From IMG/VR virus record IMGVR_UViG_3300033571_002930, positions 1 through 47,941 of that record: a stretch of 47,941 nt of DNA. One strand, 5' to 3'. Under the pieces are notes generated by a model. It searched no databases, was not told where the DNA came from, and saw only the letters and a program-made list of their open reading frames with translations. The DNA comes from a virus. Positions within the stretch are counted from its first letter, which is position 1; each line of letters opens with the position of its first letter. Position numbers and translations under genes: made by a program. This document shows, in pieces, positions 29,001-38,168 of this stretch.

Positions 29001-32000
29001 TTTGTCGTACAATTCTTTAGTTTCAACCAATCCTTTGTACCTATCAGCCATAACAGACATCTTTGCTGTAGAACCATTGGTGATAAAGTTGTCTAAGGCA
29101 GCAGCAGCAGCATTGGCTTCTTTAACAGACAGATAAGACAGGTTCATATCCATGAACTCCTTAACCAATCTTTTCTGAGTATCGGTAAACTCAATATCGT
29201 CGCCCGTGAATGGGTCCTTTCCCGACTCAATCATTTCGTTTATTATGGCCGCATTCATCTCAAACTGCTTCTTTGCAATATCCCTAGCAGCTTTCTCCTG
29301 CTCGTCAGTTAACGGCTTGTCTTCTTTCAGCGCCTTCATCAGTTCAACAATCTGACTATAAGACATATCGGTGGCATCTATACCAAGCTCCTCCAACTGC
29401 TTCTGCTTTATCTCTGTCATCTTCTCAATCTGAGCGTCCATTGTCTCTTTTACGTAGTCAGACATCTTCTCTATGACAACAGTCTCGCCTAACTTTCTAC
29501 CCAACGACGCCTTCATAGCGTCTGCAATCTTTGTTGCATTCTCATTGTACAGGTCAATATTGTCAACCATTGACGGGTCAATCTCAGCGAAGCGTTCGCC
29601 CATCTCTTTCAAGTCCAAGTTGGTCTCTTTGTTTCTTGACAACTTGCTAACGCTCTTCCTAAGCGACTTTGCGTTGTTAAGTTTACTAGCATAATCCGCA
29701 TCAGCAAACAGCTTAGATGCATAGTCAACAAACTTTGTTATTGATTCTTCATTGAATATCTTAACCTTAGATGCTCTTTCTATGAGTGTAGCCGCCTGCT
29801 TGGCTGTTATCTTACCTCCCTTGGCCAAATCATTGATGGATTCTTTTATGGCATTTCTTGTTTTTGCCAATGCGTTAGCATGGCTTTTTATACCATTGAA
29901 AAAAGACTTAAGTTTTTCAGCCCAAATCCTTTTGTTTGTTGTAGTAACCTTACCACCTTCTTTAGCCCCTTCGAATAGCTTTGTTGGGAGCACCTCTTTA
30001 CGTCTTAAGAACCTATCCTCCAAGTACTTCTCCATCTTCTGCTGTCGCTCAGGAGAAGCCTTTTTGTATGTCTCAGTTTTCCTTAATGCTTTTTTTGCCG
30101 CCTCTATGTTCTTTGTCTTATACTCCTCAATCTCAGCCTTGGCTTTGTCCATGTTTCTCTTAAGAGCTTCACTAGGCTTACCTTTATTTACACTTTCGTC
30201 ATATGCAGCCTTTGCCTTCTCGTACTTGTCTTCTAAATATATCTTCGACTTTTCGGCATCCTCAAACTCAAACTTAATCTCTTCCATCGCCTTATTAATA
30301 TCAGCAACATCACCGAACAACTCCTCAGGCTTGGGCGCTTTCTTTTCTTTTAACTCAAATCTCTCTCTCATATCTCTTACCAAAGACTCACGCTGAACAT
30401 CAGAAGCTGATTTATATGTCTCACTCTCCTCTAATATCTTCATTGCCTCCTCAAGATTGCCTTCAGTATACTTCTTCAGCTCATTCTTGGCCTCTTGTAT
30501 ATCTTCCTTTAGTCTTTGCTCTGTAAGTGATCCTTTTCTATACCTTTCGCTTTTCTCGTATTTATTGTACGACTCTGTCCTACTTTTAACCTCTTCTGAC
30601 CAATATTCCTTTTTGTTAGTAGCGAAATCAGCGTAGTCCTGAATTTCATTAATCGTTTTTTCATAGTCAGGCAATTCAAGCAAATCGCCTTTTTCTTTTG
30701 CGTAAGACAATGCTGACTTGACATCATCTTCTGAAACCTTATTTTCAGCAGATACTTTTTTTATTGCATCACGCAATTTCATACCTCCTTCAACCAATAC
30801 CTTTACTCCTTTCACAACCAACCTTAATGTTTCAAGAGGAAAGAATCTCATAAACTCATTAGCCGCTGCACCAAATTTTGTCTTTTCGGTAAGATTTTTA
30901 TCTATCCTATCCAAAAAGTCATATACCTTCTTTAAGTTGTCTTTCTGACTTGTATCGGCATCCAACAAATCTTCTATTTCATTTTTTGGCTTTTCAGGCT
31001 CGGCTGCTTTTGTTGAATCTTCCATCTTCTTGTTTATATCAGCCAATTCAGTTTCTAATGCCGTTCTCTCTATTAATTGATCTCCAATGGTAACAGTACC
31101 TTTGCCATTATCAGGCTGAGCTAAAGCTGTTTCTATTTCTTCTTTGCGCTTTTGCTCTTCGGTCTTAACGACATCAAGTTCTTGGTCTCCTTCGACCACT
31201 TCTTGCAATCCCATTTCGGATTGTTTTGCGCGTAACACGCTTTCATTTGTTGTAGGTTTTTGAACGGCATATGTATCAGTTATATGTTGTTGTAATTCTT
31301 TTAATGGTATTGTCTGCGTCTCCTCACCCTTAGTTAGGATGACACTATCATCTTTTACCTCTGCCACGTCCCACTGCTCCATCTCTTTTGCAGCGTCAGG
31401 GTTCCACATCACCTTGTCTCCGATGGTAACCTTTACATCTTCAGGCTTAATCTCAGACACCTCTGAGTACTTCCCTTCTGATATCTGCCCCAAGAAGTTA
31501 TCTATTTCGGTAACTCTATCTCTCTGCTTCTTTGTAAGAGCAGGGTCGCCTTTTTCAATCTGACTTTTCAACAACACCTTCTCTTGAAGGAGCCCAAGAG
31601 ATTTTCTCTTCTGCGCATTTGTAAGACCATCAGGCAGCGACTTCATTAGTGAAGCCAACTCCTGATAGGACCTTAACTGCAACTCTCCCTGTTCTTTTGT
31701 TATCTTTCCGTCTATAATATCCTGTTTTACCTTGAGTGTAGTCAATGAGTTGAACATATCGTCCTTACTCATAAGGTCAAACATCTCTAAATGCGAGTCG
31801 CTTATTCCATTGAAGTTGTTTTTGGCTGCGGCTGACTTCAACACCTCAGGGGAAGCCAATATAGTTCCGCCTATACCCATTGATATTCCCGATTCAACTA
31901 AATGAGAAAAGAAGTCCCCGATGCTTTCGGGAGTATTGAAAGACTTCATGTAGTTTCCGCCTTCATCCTTTCTGTCTTTTACTTGATTGTACAATTCCTT

Positions 32001-34139
32001 TATACCAATTGTACCCGCCTCCATCTTTACACCCGTTTCAAAACCATGCACAAAACCTTTACCTGCCACAAGAGCACCTCTTGCGATTCTACTCTTAACT
32101 TCGTTTTGTACAAAGTTCCTAAATGTAGTGGCTGTAAAGTCAGCCCCTAAGGCACCCATCGCTTTAGCCGTCACTCTGTTTGCAAACTGCTTCACACCGG
32201 GAACCTTGCCAAGGCCAAGCTCACTTACAACGCCCATTGTTATACCAACAGGCACAGCAACTAATTCTCTTTCACCGGGAGGGATTCCTGCATCTTCTGC
32301 CTCAATCATAGTATCGTTATATCCCTGAGCAGCAAACACAGCACCTCCTGCTATAGGACCTGCGATGGCCCCTGCCGCTAATGCGGGGGCCATACTACCC
32401 AATCCCAACACAGCAGCATTGGCAACATTCTTTTCGCTCATGGCAGCAGTCCACTGTTCTGTCGTTGACTTGTCGCCAAAGTTATCTACGAAGAAATTAG
32501 TTATGCCCCTTCTCAATTCGTCTCTCTGTCTTACCATCTCAGGCTGACCTGCCATATATGGATACATAGCCACATTACCCGCCATTACTCCTAGGTCAAC
32601 AGCACCTGCCAACAGGCTTCCTGTGCCTCTTAATTCGCCTCTAGTCAATGCGCCTATCCATGTGCCTTGCTCGCTTTTCATCATGAAGTAATCACCAACT
32701 GACTTTTCTACATCCTTATACTTTACTGAAGATGCATAGTACCTGTCAGCATCTATAGAGTTGGCGTTTGCTATTGCTCTCTGTTTCATATCAATAGCTT
32801 CGTCATATCTTTTATTGTACGCATCGTCCCTTTGGTCTTCGGGTACTTTATTTAGTTCCTCAAACATTTTGTCTGCCATTGCAGACTCTTTTGAATAAGA
32901 GTTTATTTTTGCATTTATAGCATTGTATTCGTCAGAAGCTGATTTTATTGAATCTTCCGCTTGCTTTGTTGTTTCGTACTTGACTTTCTCTCCTCTGTAC
33001 ATCGACTCGTACTTAGCCAAGTCTTTGATATTTTGTGCGTTCTCTCTGATGAACATCTTCAGTTCAGAGGCAGGCTCTGCACCTTCCTTTTCAAGTCCTT
33101 CTTCATAACCAAACAACTTTCCTAATACACTAAGTACAGGGTTCCCTGTTGTCAAGTCTTGGTATAAATTTGTTGGGATTGGTATGTCTTTCTTTTTGCC
33201 GTTTGGCGCTGTAACAGTCACGTTGTTGGTTATACCTGACTCTTCAAACTTGAAACCAAGAGGGCCAAACTTGTAGTTAAGCTGAGGCACAACAAACTCC
33301 TCTTCCTTAGACATCAATTCAGGCGTAACGCCTTCAACTTGCTCAGTGACAAATTGAGGCAGATTACGCTTCTGCTCTCTTTGTTGTATCTGTTGTTGTA
33401 CTTTTTGTTGTTGTTGGATTGGGGGTACGCCTGCCCGTGTGCCTTCGCTTACGGCAGGTTGCGGCTTAAAAGGAGCCATAAAATCTTCTCCTTCTTTTCC
33501 TCCCCAAACACCGCCTTGCAACCCATCCCTCATATTATAGACGGACTCAACTGAAAATGTAGGGTGATTTGGTTTTTTACCATAATCGCTCCAATGCCAT
33601 TGATTATCTACGGGACTTATTCCTCCTGAATCTTTATTTAAAAACGCAGCTCTAAAGTCGTAGTTATACCCATATCCATTTCTTTTATAAAAATCATAGT
33701 CGCCTTGGGATATTCTGCCCAATTTAACTTGCGAATCAAGCCATTTTTGAAACTCTTGCTCTTTTTGCTGAGGTAGTTTAGTCTCGTATCTTTTAGAGTC
33801 TACATTGTATAATGGCTTAGGCTCCTCTTCATTTTGTTCTGATGTTGATGCCGATGAAGATTGGTCCGATGACGAAACCGATTGAATGGACTTTTTTTTT
33901 AAAAGGTCCTCGGCATTGTATGCGTTAGCAACAGGGCGTTGCTGTACGGGTGGTTGCTGAACAGGTGGTTGTTCTGTTGGTATATCAATACCTCTGCTTG
34001 ATGCCCAACTACTAAGTTTACCAACATATGCTTGGTCCTGCATATTGGTCTTGAATTGGTCAAATGTGTATCTCTTGCTGTATGTAGCATCAGCAGCAGA
34101 TATTCTGTTGTAAAGCTCTTGTAATTGATTCTCGTTCAT
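26043..34139 (-). CDS. Giant internal virion/ejection protein (2698 aa)
   Basis: A 2698-residue late protein. The N-terminus has an adaptor-like motif (AADATYSKRYTFDQFKTNMQ) and a Pro/Gln-rich linker. Two Gly/Ala-rich hydrophobic stretches at about 500-530 and 570-606 could insert in membranes. A very long charged, coiled-coil region follows, then ...SSHFGPLSELLESVYNRR near residue 1900 and a Lys/Arg-rich end. No DNA polymerase or RNA polymerase catalytic motif (DxDGD) was seen. Size, position after the other internal proteins and membrane-active stretches fit an ejection or capsid cargo protein. Exact class uncertain. Confidence 0.8.
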   Translation of the reverse strand: MNENQLQELYNRISAADATYSKRYTFDQFKTNMQDQAYVGKLSSWASSRGIDIPTEQPPVQQPPVQQRPVANAYNAEDLLKKKSIQSVSSSDQSSSASTSEQNEEEPKPLYNVDSKRYETKLPQQKEQEFQKWLDSQVKLGRISQGDYDFYKRNGYGYNYDFRAAFLNKDSGGISPVDNQWHWSDYGKKPNHPTFSVESVYNMRDGLQGGVWGGKEGEDFMAPFKPQPAVSEGTRAGVPPIQQQQKVQQQIQQREQKRNLPQFVTEQVEGVTPELMSKEEEFVVPQLNYKFGPLGFKFEESGITNNVTVTAPNGKKKDIPIPTNLYQDLTTGNPVLSVLGKLFGYEEGLEKEGAEPASELKMFIRENAQNIKDLAKYESMYRGEKVKYETTKQAEDSIKSASDEYNAINAKINSYSKESAMADKMFEELNKVPEDQRDDAYNKRYDEAIDMKQRAIANANSIDADRYYASSVKYKDVEKSVGDYFMMKSEQGTWIGALTRGELRGTGSLLAGAVDLGVMAGNVAMYPYMAGQPEMVRQRDELRRGITNFFVDNFGDKSTTEQWTAAMSEKNVANAAVLGLGSMAPALAAGAIAGPIAGGAVFAAQGYNDTMIEAEDAGIPPGERELVAVPVGITMGVVSELGLGKVPGVKQFANRVTAKAMGALGADFTATTFRNFVQNEVKSRIARGALVAGKGFVHGFETGVKMEAGTIGIKELYNQVKDRKDEGGNYMKSFNTPESIGDFFSHLVESGISMGIGGTILASPEVLKSAAAKNNFNGISDSHLEMFDLMSKDDMFNSLTTLKVKQDIIDGKITKEQGELQLRSYQELASLMKSLPDGLTNAQKRKSLGLLQEKVLLKSQIEKGDPALTKKQRDRVTEIDNFLGQISEGKYSEVSEIKPEDVKVTIGDKVMWNPDAAKEMEQWDVAEVKDDSVILTKGEETQTIPLKELQQHITDTYAVQKPTTNESVLRAKQSEMGLQEVVEGDQELDVVKTEEQKRKEEIETALAQPDNGKGTVTIGDQLIERTALETELADINKKMEDSTKAAEPEKPKNEIEDLLDADTSQKDNLKKVYDFLDRIDKNLTEKTKFGAAANEFMRFFPLETLRLVVKGVKVLVEGGMKLRDAIKKVSAENKVSEDDVKSALSYAKEKGDLLELPDYEKTINEIQDYADFATNKKEYWSEEVKSRTESYNKYEKSERYRKGSLTEQRLKEDIQEAKNELKKYTEGNLEEAMKILEESETYKSASDVQRESLVRDMRERFELKEKKAPKPEELFGDVADINKAMEEIKFEFEDAEKSKIYLEDKYEKAKAAYDESVNKGKPSEALKRNMDKAKAEIEEYKTKNIEAAKKALRKTETYKKASPERQQKMEKYLEDRFLRRKEVLPTKLFEGAKEGGKVTTTNKRIWAEKLKSFFNGIKSHANALAKTRNAIKESINDLAKGGKITAKQAATLIERASKVKIFNEESITKFVDYASKLFADADYASKLNNAKSLRKSVSKLSRNKETNLDLKEMGERFAEIDPSMVDNIDLYNENATKIADAMKASLGRKLGETVVIEKMSDYVKETMDAQIEKMTEIKQKQLEELGIDATDMSYSQIVELMKALKEDKPLTDEQEKAARDIAKKQFEMNAAIINEMIESGKDPFTGDDIEFTDTQKRLVKEFMDMNLSYLSVKEANAAAAALDNFITNGSTAKMSVMADRYKGLVETKELYDKGVRAKSLKSIMLLGLFPKTLGRIWAEKIGSVTNVIDRIFRSPGIAAEVSKVIGLTDVINGHAKGVRVAQDRIKAFIDKFNKGDFNTAENDVERGMYADLLRSTEGTPEQIAAEFNAKKESIKEDIKKLKESKDDDLIKKGELHQKVYDKIVKDSNNAKEVKSKMNEKNAEAIDWWINEWSSHFGPLSELLESVYNRRLGKDLNYTPRTIKYIKSKPREIGEIESVFMANRGGIYTGETGVIMEATKNKPPRDMYVDYSFNKNMSESLYDAMIDINTASKVARLKSAVDSPFFQAMFEGSKDYDVLRNVISSYVRDMRHKTIYDQSELSSGIRAMNNIATLGVNMSLSGVTQPAKQVVPMLGNTMTNAGVVNTMSAIAALTRGGLDFVNRSGRDVAVRGQESMVNIKDVNSMIKNASESLGGKSIDAIENANKAMLKYTLKNPDVWVAKASWLAYYEKYLRDNKLYETEAMKMTENESKLLEKYNKEAEEILNDPNAHEIDVDWAERWKKNPFIEQRESVKFWEREYEQDPSESNKNAVSESKELYSALLKSRGIQVGKLSIDYTTHKLNEKAADYADSQVRRQQNVSLRELQGGMFKSQNTFEKLFVQTLMPFSNFRMNQKSRMGNDMFTIFSDVATKQEKLDAARSLAGTGVEAAMFNGLRVAIGYGLWQVANALIGNEPTEEQEDKYMNTMIKSSATGVVNDFFSPLPPFDAATSYGANMLFDITQDLADIEDKDKLNVFDGMSKQDITKAFGLLGVVPSRIGQTAEAINLWSTGDFKDDFGRVKKLNDESRDAMGNMALISLLSLSGLGLAETNTIVKDAIKIIKKGAKVESKLTPQEQKDKAEGKKERQETKKEKIKSINVLIDQQNDPDVIRELLKIRKELEKGMDKKERRNEKKKMEELLQGYDSKSDMKRYDPDLYERTFGEGTKYYMENRGEIEAEKKLREYMREQEDIERNYTPKPKRQRLRFENKRTLRFRRTGP

Positions 34140-34150
34140 TTATTTATATT

Positions 34151-35914
34151 TTATGGAGCAGGAATTAATGCATTCATTAATATACTTATTCTTTCGGCAG
34201 AGGCATCTCCTCCATATCTATCAGCTAATAAATCTACTTTCATAGGTTTACCTTTTGCGTCCTTGTATCTAACTCTAACGATATCATCTGTTCCCGTTCC
34301 TATAGCTTTAGCTGTTACTCCGTATTTACCCAACGCCTTATTTATTTCAGTAGCAACATATCCTTGCTCTTCATTGAATAAATCAGTAGGCAATGTTGAT
34401 ATAGCATCTTGCAAACCTTCTTGTACAACCGCAGGAGCCTCGTATGGGTATCCTACTTTTTTAGAAGACTCTGTGAATGGTTTATTGCCTATTTCATCCA
34501 TTGCGAAATTAACTACATCATCTTCATTTAATCCCATTGTATTAAGACCCCTAACCATTCTTCTTACTGCATCTTTTCTTTGCCTTTCAGATGATGGATT
34601 AAATTCAATAGGATTTCCTGCTTTGTCATATATAGTAATTATTTGTTTTTCTTTTTCAACATAAGAAGGCCTATCTCCCAATTTAAAATATCCCGCTGAG
34701 TTTTTCACCTCAGATTCATTACCCGTAAGCAAATTAGCTATATTTTTAGCTAAGTTTCGAGCATCTTTTATGTCAATTTCTTTTTGGTATCCAACTTGAG
34801 TTTGCTGTTGTGGTTGCGGTCTATATGCCGTAGCCTGTATCTTCTGTTCTTGGTCTACACCTGCGTAGATTCTTTCTTCAATAAAGTCTCTAGCTACTTT
34901 CTTCTGCTCGTCAGATAAGACAGGCATAAGAGAGCCGTTACTCTGCTTTTGAAGGTAAATTACGTTAGGGTTCTTGGCAGCCTCAGCAGCGTCAAACTTA
35001 TTGGTAAGTTTAACCTCGTAAGGTTTATTTGTAGCAGGGTTAGAGCCAACAAAATCCCTGAGTATCGACTGAGCATTAAATGGATTTCCTTCTACACGAA
35101 CATTTGCCAAGTCTGTCACATATTTCTTAAAATCTGTGACTTGTTTCTTCTCGGGGTCAGTATTCAACTTTGACATTACAACAGGGTCGTTTATAGACAA
35201 TACAGAACCAATTTTTGTCAATGTTCCCTGAGTAAGTATAGACATAGTTTTCTTTCCTACAGTCTTTACGTCAGCATCAACAACACCTAAGTTAAACTTG
35301 TCAAACTTTTGCTTTATATAGTTCCTAAGCTCATTAACGGCAAACATCTTGCTCGGGTCGTTATCCATTGTAGTAACCTCCTTGCCATTAATAACCTCTT
35401 TCTTTGTTTTTGCCACGCTCACCATTCCATTCATCGGGTTGATATATATCTGACTGTCGGCTATGTTGCCCAATGATTCAATCATGGCCATAACATCAGC
35501 TTCAGAAATGGACGAATCTCCTTTCCTGTATCTCTCCATCTTTGATGAATAATCAGCTTGAAGTTCTTTAGCTAAGCCAAAAAGATTATTGTATCCATCA
35601 GAGACGTTTTGTCTAGTATGCACATAATCCATCTCCTTCAGCTTTCCTGCCTTAAACAACTTGTCCTGCATCTTTACATATTCAGTCAAATCTCTAGATG
35701 CCTTTGCCAAAACACCATTTGCATCTTGGTTCTCGCCCATAGGCGCATTTGCCAAATCATTAAGCACTTTTCTCGTAGCCTGATTATACGCTTCTTTCTT
35801 ATCTTCTCTTGCCTTATTCTCATCGGCAAGCATTGTAGACATATCGGTACCAATCTTGGCCCAATTCACATAATTGTCCGCTGAACGCTCTGCGTATTTA
35901 TATCCTATTGGCAT
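34151..35914 (-). CDS. Internal virion protein (587 aa)
   Basis: A 587-residue protein starting MPIGYKYAERSADNYVNWAK, with helical N-terminal third, a strand-rich central part and Gln-rich linker (YRPQPQQQTQ), then DGYNNLFGLAKELQADYSSK type helices. No transmembrane span. It lies between two other internal/ejection-type genes with 2- and 11-base gaps, so it probably is ejected with them, like T7 gp15/gp16-type proteins. Inference from position and size. Confidence 0.7.
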   Translation of the reverse strand: MPIGYKYAERSADNYVNWAKIGTDMSTMLADENKAREDKKEAYNQATRKVLNDLANAPMGENQDANGVLAKASRDLTEYVKMQDKLFKAGKLKEMDYVHTRQNVSDGYNNLFGLAKELQADYSSKMERYRKGDSSISEADVMAMIESLGNIADSQIYINPMNGMVSVAKTKKEVINGKEVTTMDNDPSKMFAVNELRNYIKQKFDKFNLGVVDADVKTVGKKTMSILTQGTLTKIGSVLSINDPVVMSKLNTDPEKKQVTDFKKYVTDLANVRVEGNPFNAQSILRDFVGSNPATNKPYEVKLTNKFDAAEAAKNPNVIYLQKQSNGSLMPVLSDEQKKVARDFIEERIYAGVDQEQKIQATAYRPQPQQQTQVGYQKEIDIKDARNLAKNIANLLTGNESEVKNSAGYFKLGDRPSYVEKEKQIITIYDKAGNPIEFNPSSERQRKDAVRRMVRGLNTMGLNEDDVVNFAMDEIGNKPFTESSKKVGYPYEAPAVVQEGLQDAISTLPTDLFNEEQGYVATEINKALGKYGVTAKAIGTGTDDIVRVRYKDAKGKPMKVDLLADRYGGDASAERISILMNALIPAP

Positions 35915-35916
35915 GG

Positions 35917-36735
35917 TTATCTTCCTATATTAAATGGGTTATAGAAACTTGATGCGTATGATGGCATGTTTGGAGTCAATGGATTGTATGGTGGTTGATT
36001 TGGCGACAACGGATTTGAACTGTACTGATTGGCAGGGTATGTGTAAAATGGTTGAGCCAACATACCACCTTGATTAGAACTTCCAAGTGTACCTACTCCA
36101 AATGGGTCATATGCAGGTTGATTTTGTCTGTTCTGCATAACAAAATTATTTGTATCGGTAGTAGGTGTTGTTTTCTTCTCCCCCTTTTTAGGGTACAATG
36201 GTATCATTTGAATGCCTTGTTGTATGCCTGTCTGAAGCGCACCGAATCCTTGTTGAATTGATTTGGCCGAAGCCTCTTGAGCGTCAGCAGCCATCTGTTG
36301 ATAACCTTGAGCTTCCTGTAAACTTATATTAGCATTTATATCACGAAGTCTGCTCTCTTCTTGAGCCGTCAACTTCTCTAATCCCATCAACTCTTGCCCC
36401 ATCTGAGTTCTTATGTCGCCTTGCCCTTGTTGCGCAGCTTCATATATCCTTCCTGCTGTAGCAGCAGTACCCCTTTCACTTTCTCTACCTGCCTCAATAG
36501 CCTGAGCTGCCGTACCCATCATAGCCTCTCTTTGAAGCTCATATGGCTCTTTTTGTATAGACAATCCCGCATAGAAATTCTTACCCAAGTCCTTACGAGC
36601 CTGAGCCATAGCCTCTGCCGCAGCAGTTTCTGCTTCTGACATTAATCTACTTTGTTTTGAAGCTTGAAAAAATGACATAGCCGCTCCTCCAATAGAAACC
36701 GCTGCTGATAAAAATGGCAAAAATGCTTCTTGCAT
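35917..36735 (-). CDS. Internal virion protein with N-terminal membrane segment
   Basis: A 272-residue protein. The N-terminus (LPFLSAAVSIGGAAMSFFQA) is hydrophobic and small-residue rich; residues 30-170 are Ala/Gln/Glu-rich coiled coil (AETAAAEAMAQARKDLGKNF, GQELMGLEKLTAQEESRLRD); the C-terminus is Pro/Asn/Gln-rich with repeated NPL/YNP motifs. This resembles small internal core proteins (T7 gp14-like) that make an ejection channel in the envelope. It begins the internal-protein gene group. Confidence 0.7.
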   Translation of the reverse strand: MQEAFLPFLSAAVSIGGAAMSFFQASKQSRLMSEAETAAAEAMAQARKDLGKNFYAGLSIQKEPYELQREAMMGTAAQAIEAGRESERGTAATAGRIYEAAQQGQGDIRTQMGQELMGLEKLTAQEESRLRDINANISLQEAQGYQQMAADAQEASAKSIQQGFGALQTGIQQGIQMIPLYPKKGEKKTTPTTDTNNFVMQNRQNQPAYDPFGVGTLGSSNQGGMLAQPFYTYPANQYSSNPLSPNQPPYNPLTPNMPSYASSFYNPFNIGR

Positions 36736-36759
36736 TTGTTTATGTTTTATATTACAAAT

Positions 36760-37578
36760 TTAAGGAAAACTTTTCATCACGTTTGACTCGACCGCAAACA
36801 ATTCTATCTTACTAGAACTGCTGTTCTCCATCTCAAAAACGCAATAGTGACCAAGTACGCCATGAGACTCTGCTACTGAGTTCTTAATGTAGAATATGTA
36901 CACCACATTCCCCGGTATAGGCGTTGTCCCTGAGATACTTGTATCTATTACTATCTGATTGGTACCTAATGGGTAGTTCTGTATGATATTGGTCACCTTA
37001 CCTGCCAAGTAAGTGACGTTGTAAGTAGGAGGTACAGCGAAATATATGTAGTCCCCAATGCTTACGATACCACCTATCGCAATAAGCGGATTGATAGAGA
37101 AATTCAACTCAGTGCCACCACCTGTAACGGTAAGCGTATTGCCTATACCATTCAGACTCCTCAGGGCATATCCCGCCACACCCACATCTTGGTTTCGTAT
37201 GAACGCAAAATAAGCCTGCTCCTTCTTCTCAAACCAATTTGACTGAATGAATCCTGATGATTGCAAATCAGTTGTAAATGTTCCGCTCCAAACGCTGTCT
37301 CCTTGCAGTGTAATGGTCTTAAATAGCTTATTATCCAATGCAGAGGCGTTCATAACACTCTTTATCCTGCTAGGTGTAAATGCATTACTTGGAGAGCCAT
37401 ACTTAGTCCACCACTGCTCATAGAATGTGTTCCTAGTATTATTTACATTGTGCTTGTACAGGTCGCCACCTTTAAATGTGTACAAGTAGTTATTCATCCC
37501 TATAATCCAATCAGGATAATATGAATAGAACGAGGGCCACCCCTCAACAGCATTACTATATGTCAGTGTATAACTCAT
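36760..37578 (-). CDS. Tail/structural protein of YSN...GWPSFYSYYPDW type
   Basis: A 272-residue, strand-rich protein. The start TYSNAVEGWPSFYSYYPDWI and GMNNYLYTFKGGDLYKHNVN match a structural protein family I recall from crAss-like and marine podoviruses, where it belongs to the tail or its distal part. Many short strands and Asn/Gly turns suggest a beta-rich fold. It follows the two cysteine-rich tail genes by 10 bases. Confidence 0.75.
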   Translation of the reverse strand: MSYTLTYSNAVEGWPSFYSYYPDWIIGMNNYLYTFKGGDLYKHNVNNTRNTFYEQWWTKYGSPSNAFTPSRIKSVMNASALDNKLFKTITLQGDSVWSGTFTTDLQSSGFIQSNWFEKKEQAYFAFIRNQDVGVAGYALRSLNGIGNTLTVTGGGTELNFSINPLIAIGGIVSIGDYIYFAVPPTYNVTYLAGKVTNIIQNYPLGTNQIVIDTSISGTTPIPGNVVYIFYIKNSVAESHGVLGHYCVFEMENSSSSKIELFAVESNVMKSFP

Positions 37579-37588
37579 TTATATTTTT

Positions 37589-38164
37589 TTAGCATTCACA
37601 AGAAAACAAAGATACTGTACCTACACCTGCAATCAATTCAGGCCTGTATCCGTCTATAGCACATACAGTTGTAGAATCGTTTTCGATTATAGATATCGTT
37701 ACAGGATTACCATCGCAGTCTTTATAGAAAAAAGAAGCGGGAGACCCCACGTAAGATTGAAGCTGCCAAGATGAGCAGGTTGTCAAGCAGCATCCGCACT
37801 CTTTCTTAAGCGTCAAGTCAGCATCTCCTGATACTAATGTCGGTGTTGTACCATATACCACACAAATATCCACGTCTGTCGGGTCAGGATATGTCACCTC
37901 AATAACATCTCCTGTCGAGCATTCGGTATAACTCACCGTGAACGCACCTACGATACTTTTGAAGTTCCAAAGAGAGCATGTGTCGTGGCAACACGATGGG
38001 CACGTAGATTCCGTAGATAAAACACAAGAAATTTGCTTTCTTGTCACAGTCCCGTCAGAGTAATATCCATCAGGAGCACATATTGTCAATGCGGCATCTA
38101 AAAATACAGCAGTCGACGACTGCAAGTCGTTACCATTAAGGTAGTATGTTTGTGGTATTGGCAT
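37589..38164 (-). CDS. Cysteine-rich tail protein with repeated modules
   Basis: A 191-residue protein starting MPIPQTYYLNGNDLQSSTAV. From residue 63 it has two copies of an about 60-residue module: C-x2-W, then Y-x-(D/E)-C and a CxC end (Cys63 to about 125; Cys130 to 191). The N-terminal ICAPDGYYSDG resembles the middle of the same module. The module also occurs three times at the end of the large tail protein upstream. Adhesion or receptor binding is plausible for a distal tail protein. Disulfides or metal sites may stabilise it. Confidence 0.75.
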   Translation of the reverse strand: MPIPQTYYLNGNDLQSSTAVFLDAALTICAPDGYYSDGTVTRKQISCVLSTESTCPSCCHDTCSLWNFKSIVGAFTVSYTECSTGDVIEVTYPDPTDVDICVVYGTTPTLVSGDADLTLKKECGCCLTTCSSWQLQSYVGSPASFFYKDCDGNPVTISIIENDSTTVCAIDGYRPELIAGVGTVSLFSCEC

Positions 38165-38168
38165 ATAA

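Noticed and set aside
26043-34139. Virion RNA polymerase in the giant protein, as in crAss-like phages
   Set aside because: No DxDGD/DFDID-type catalytic motif found on reading the translation.
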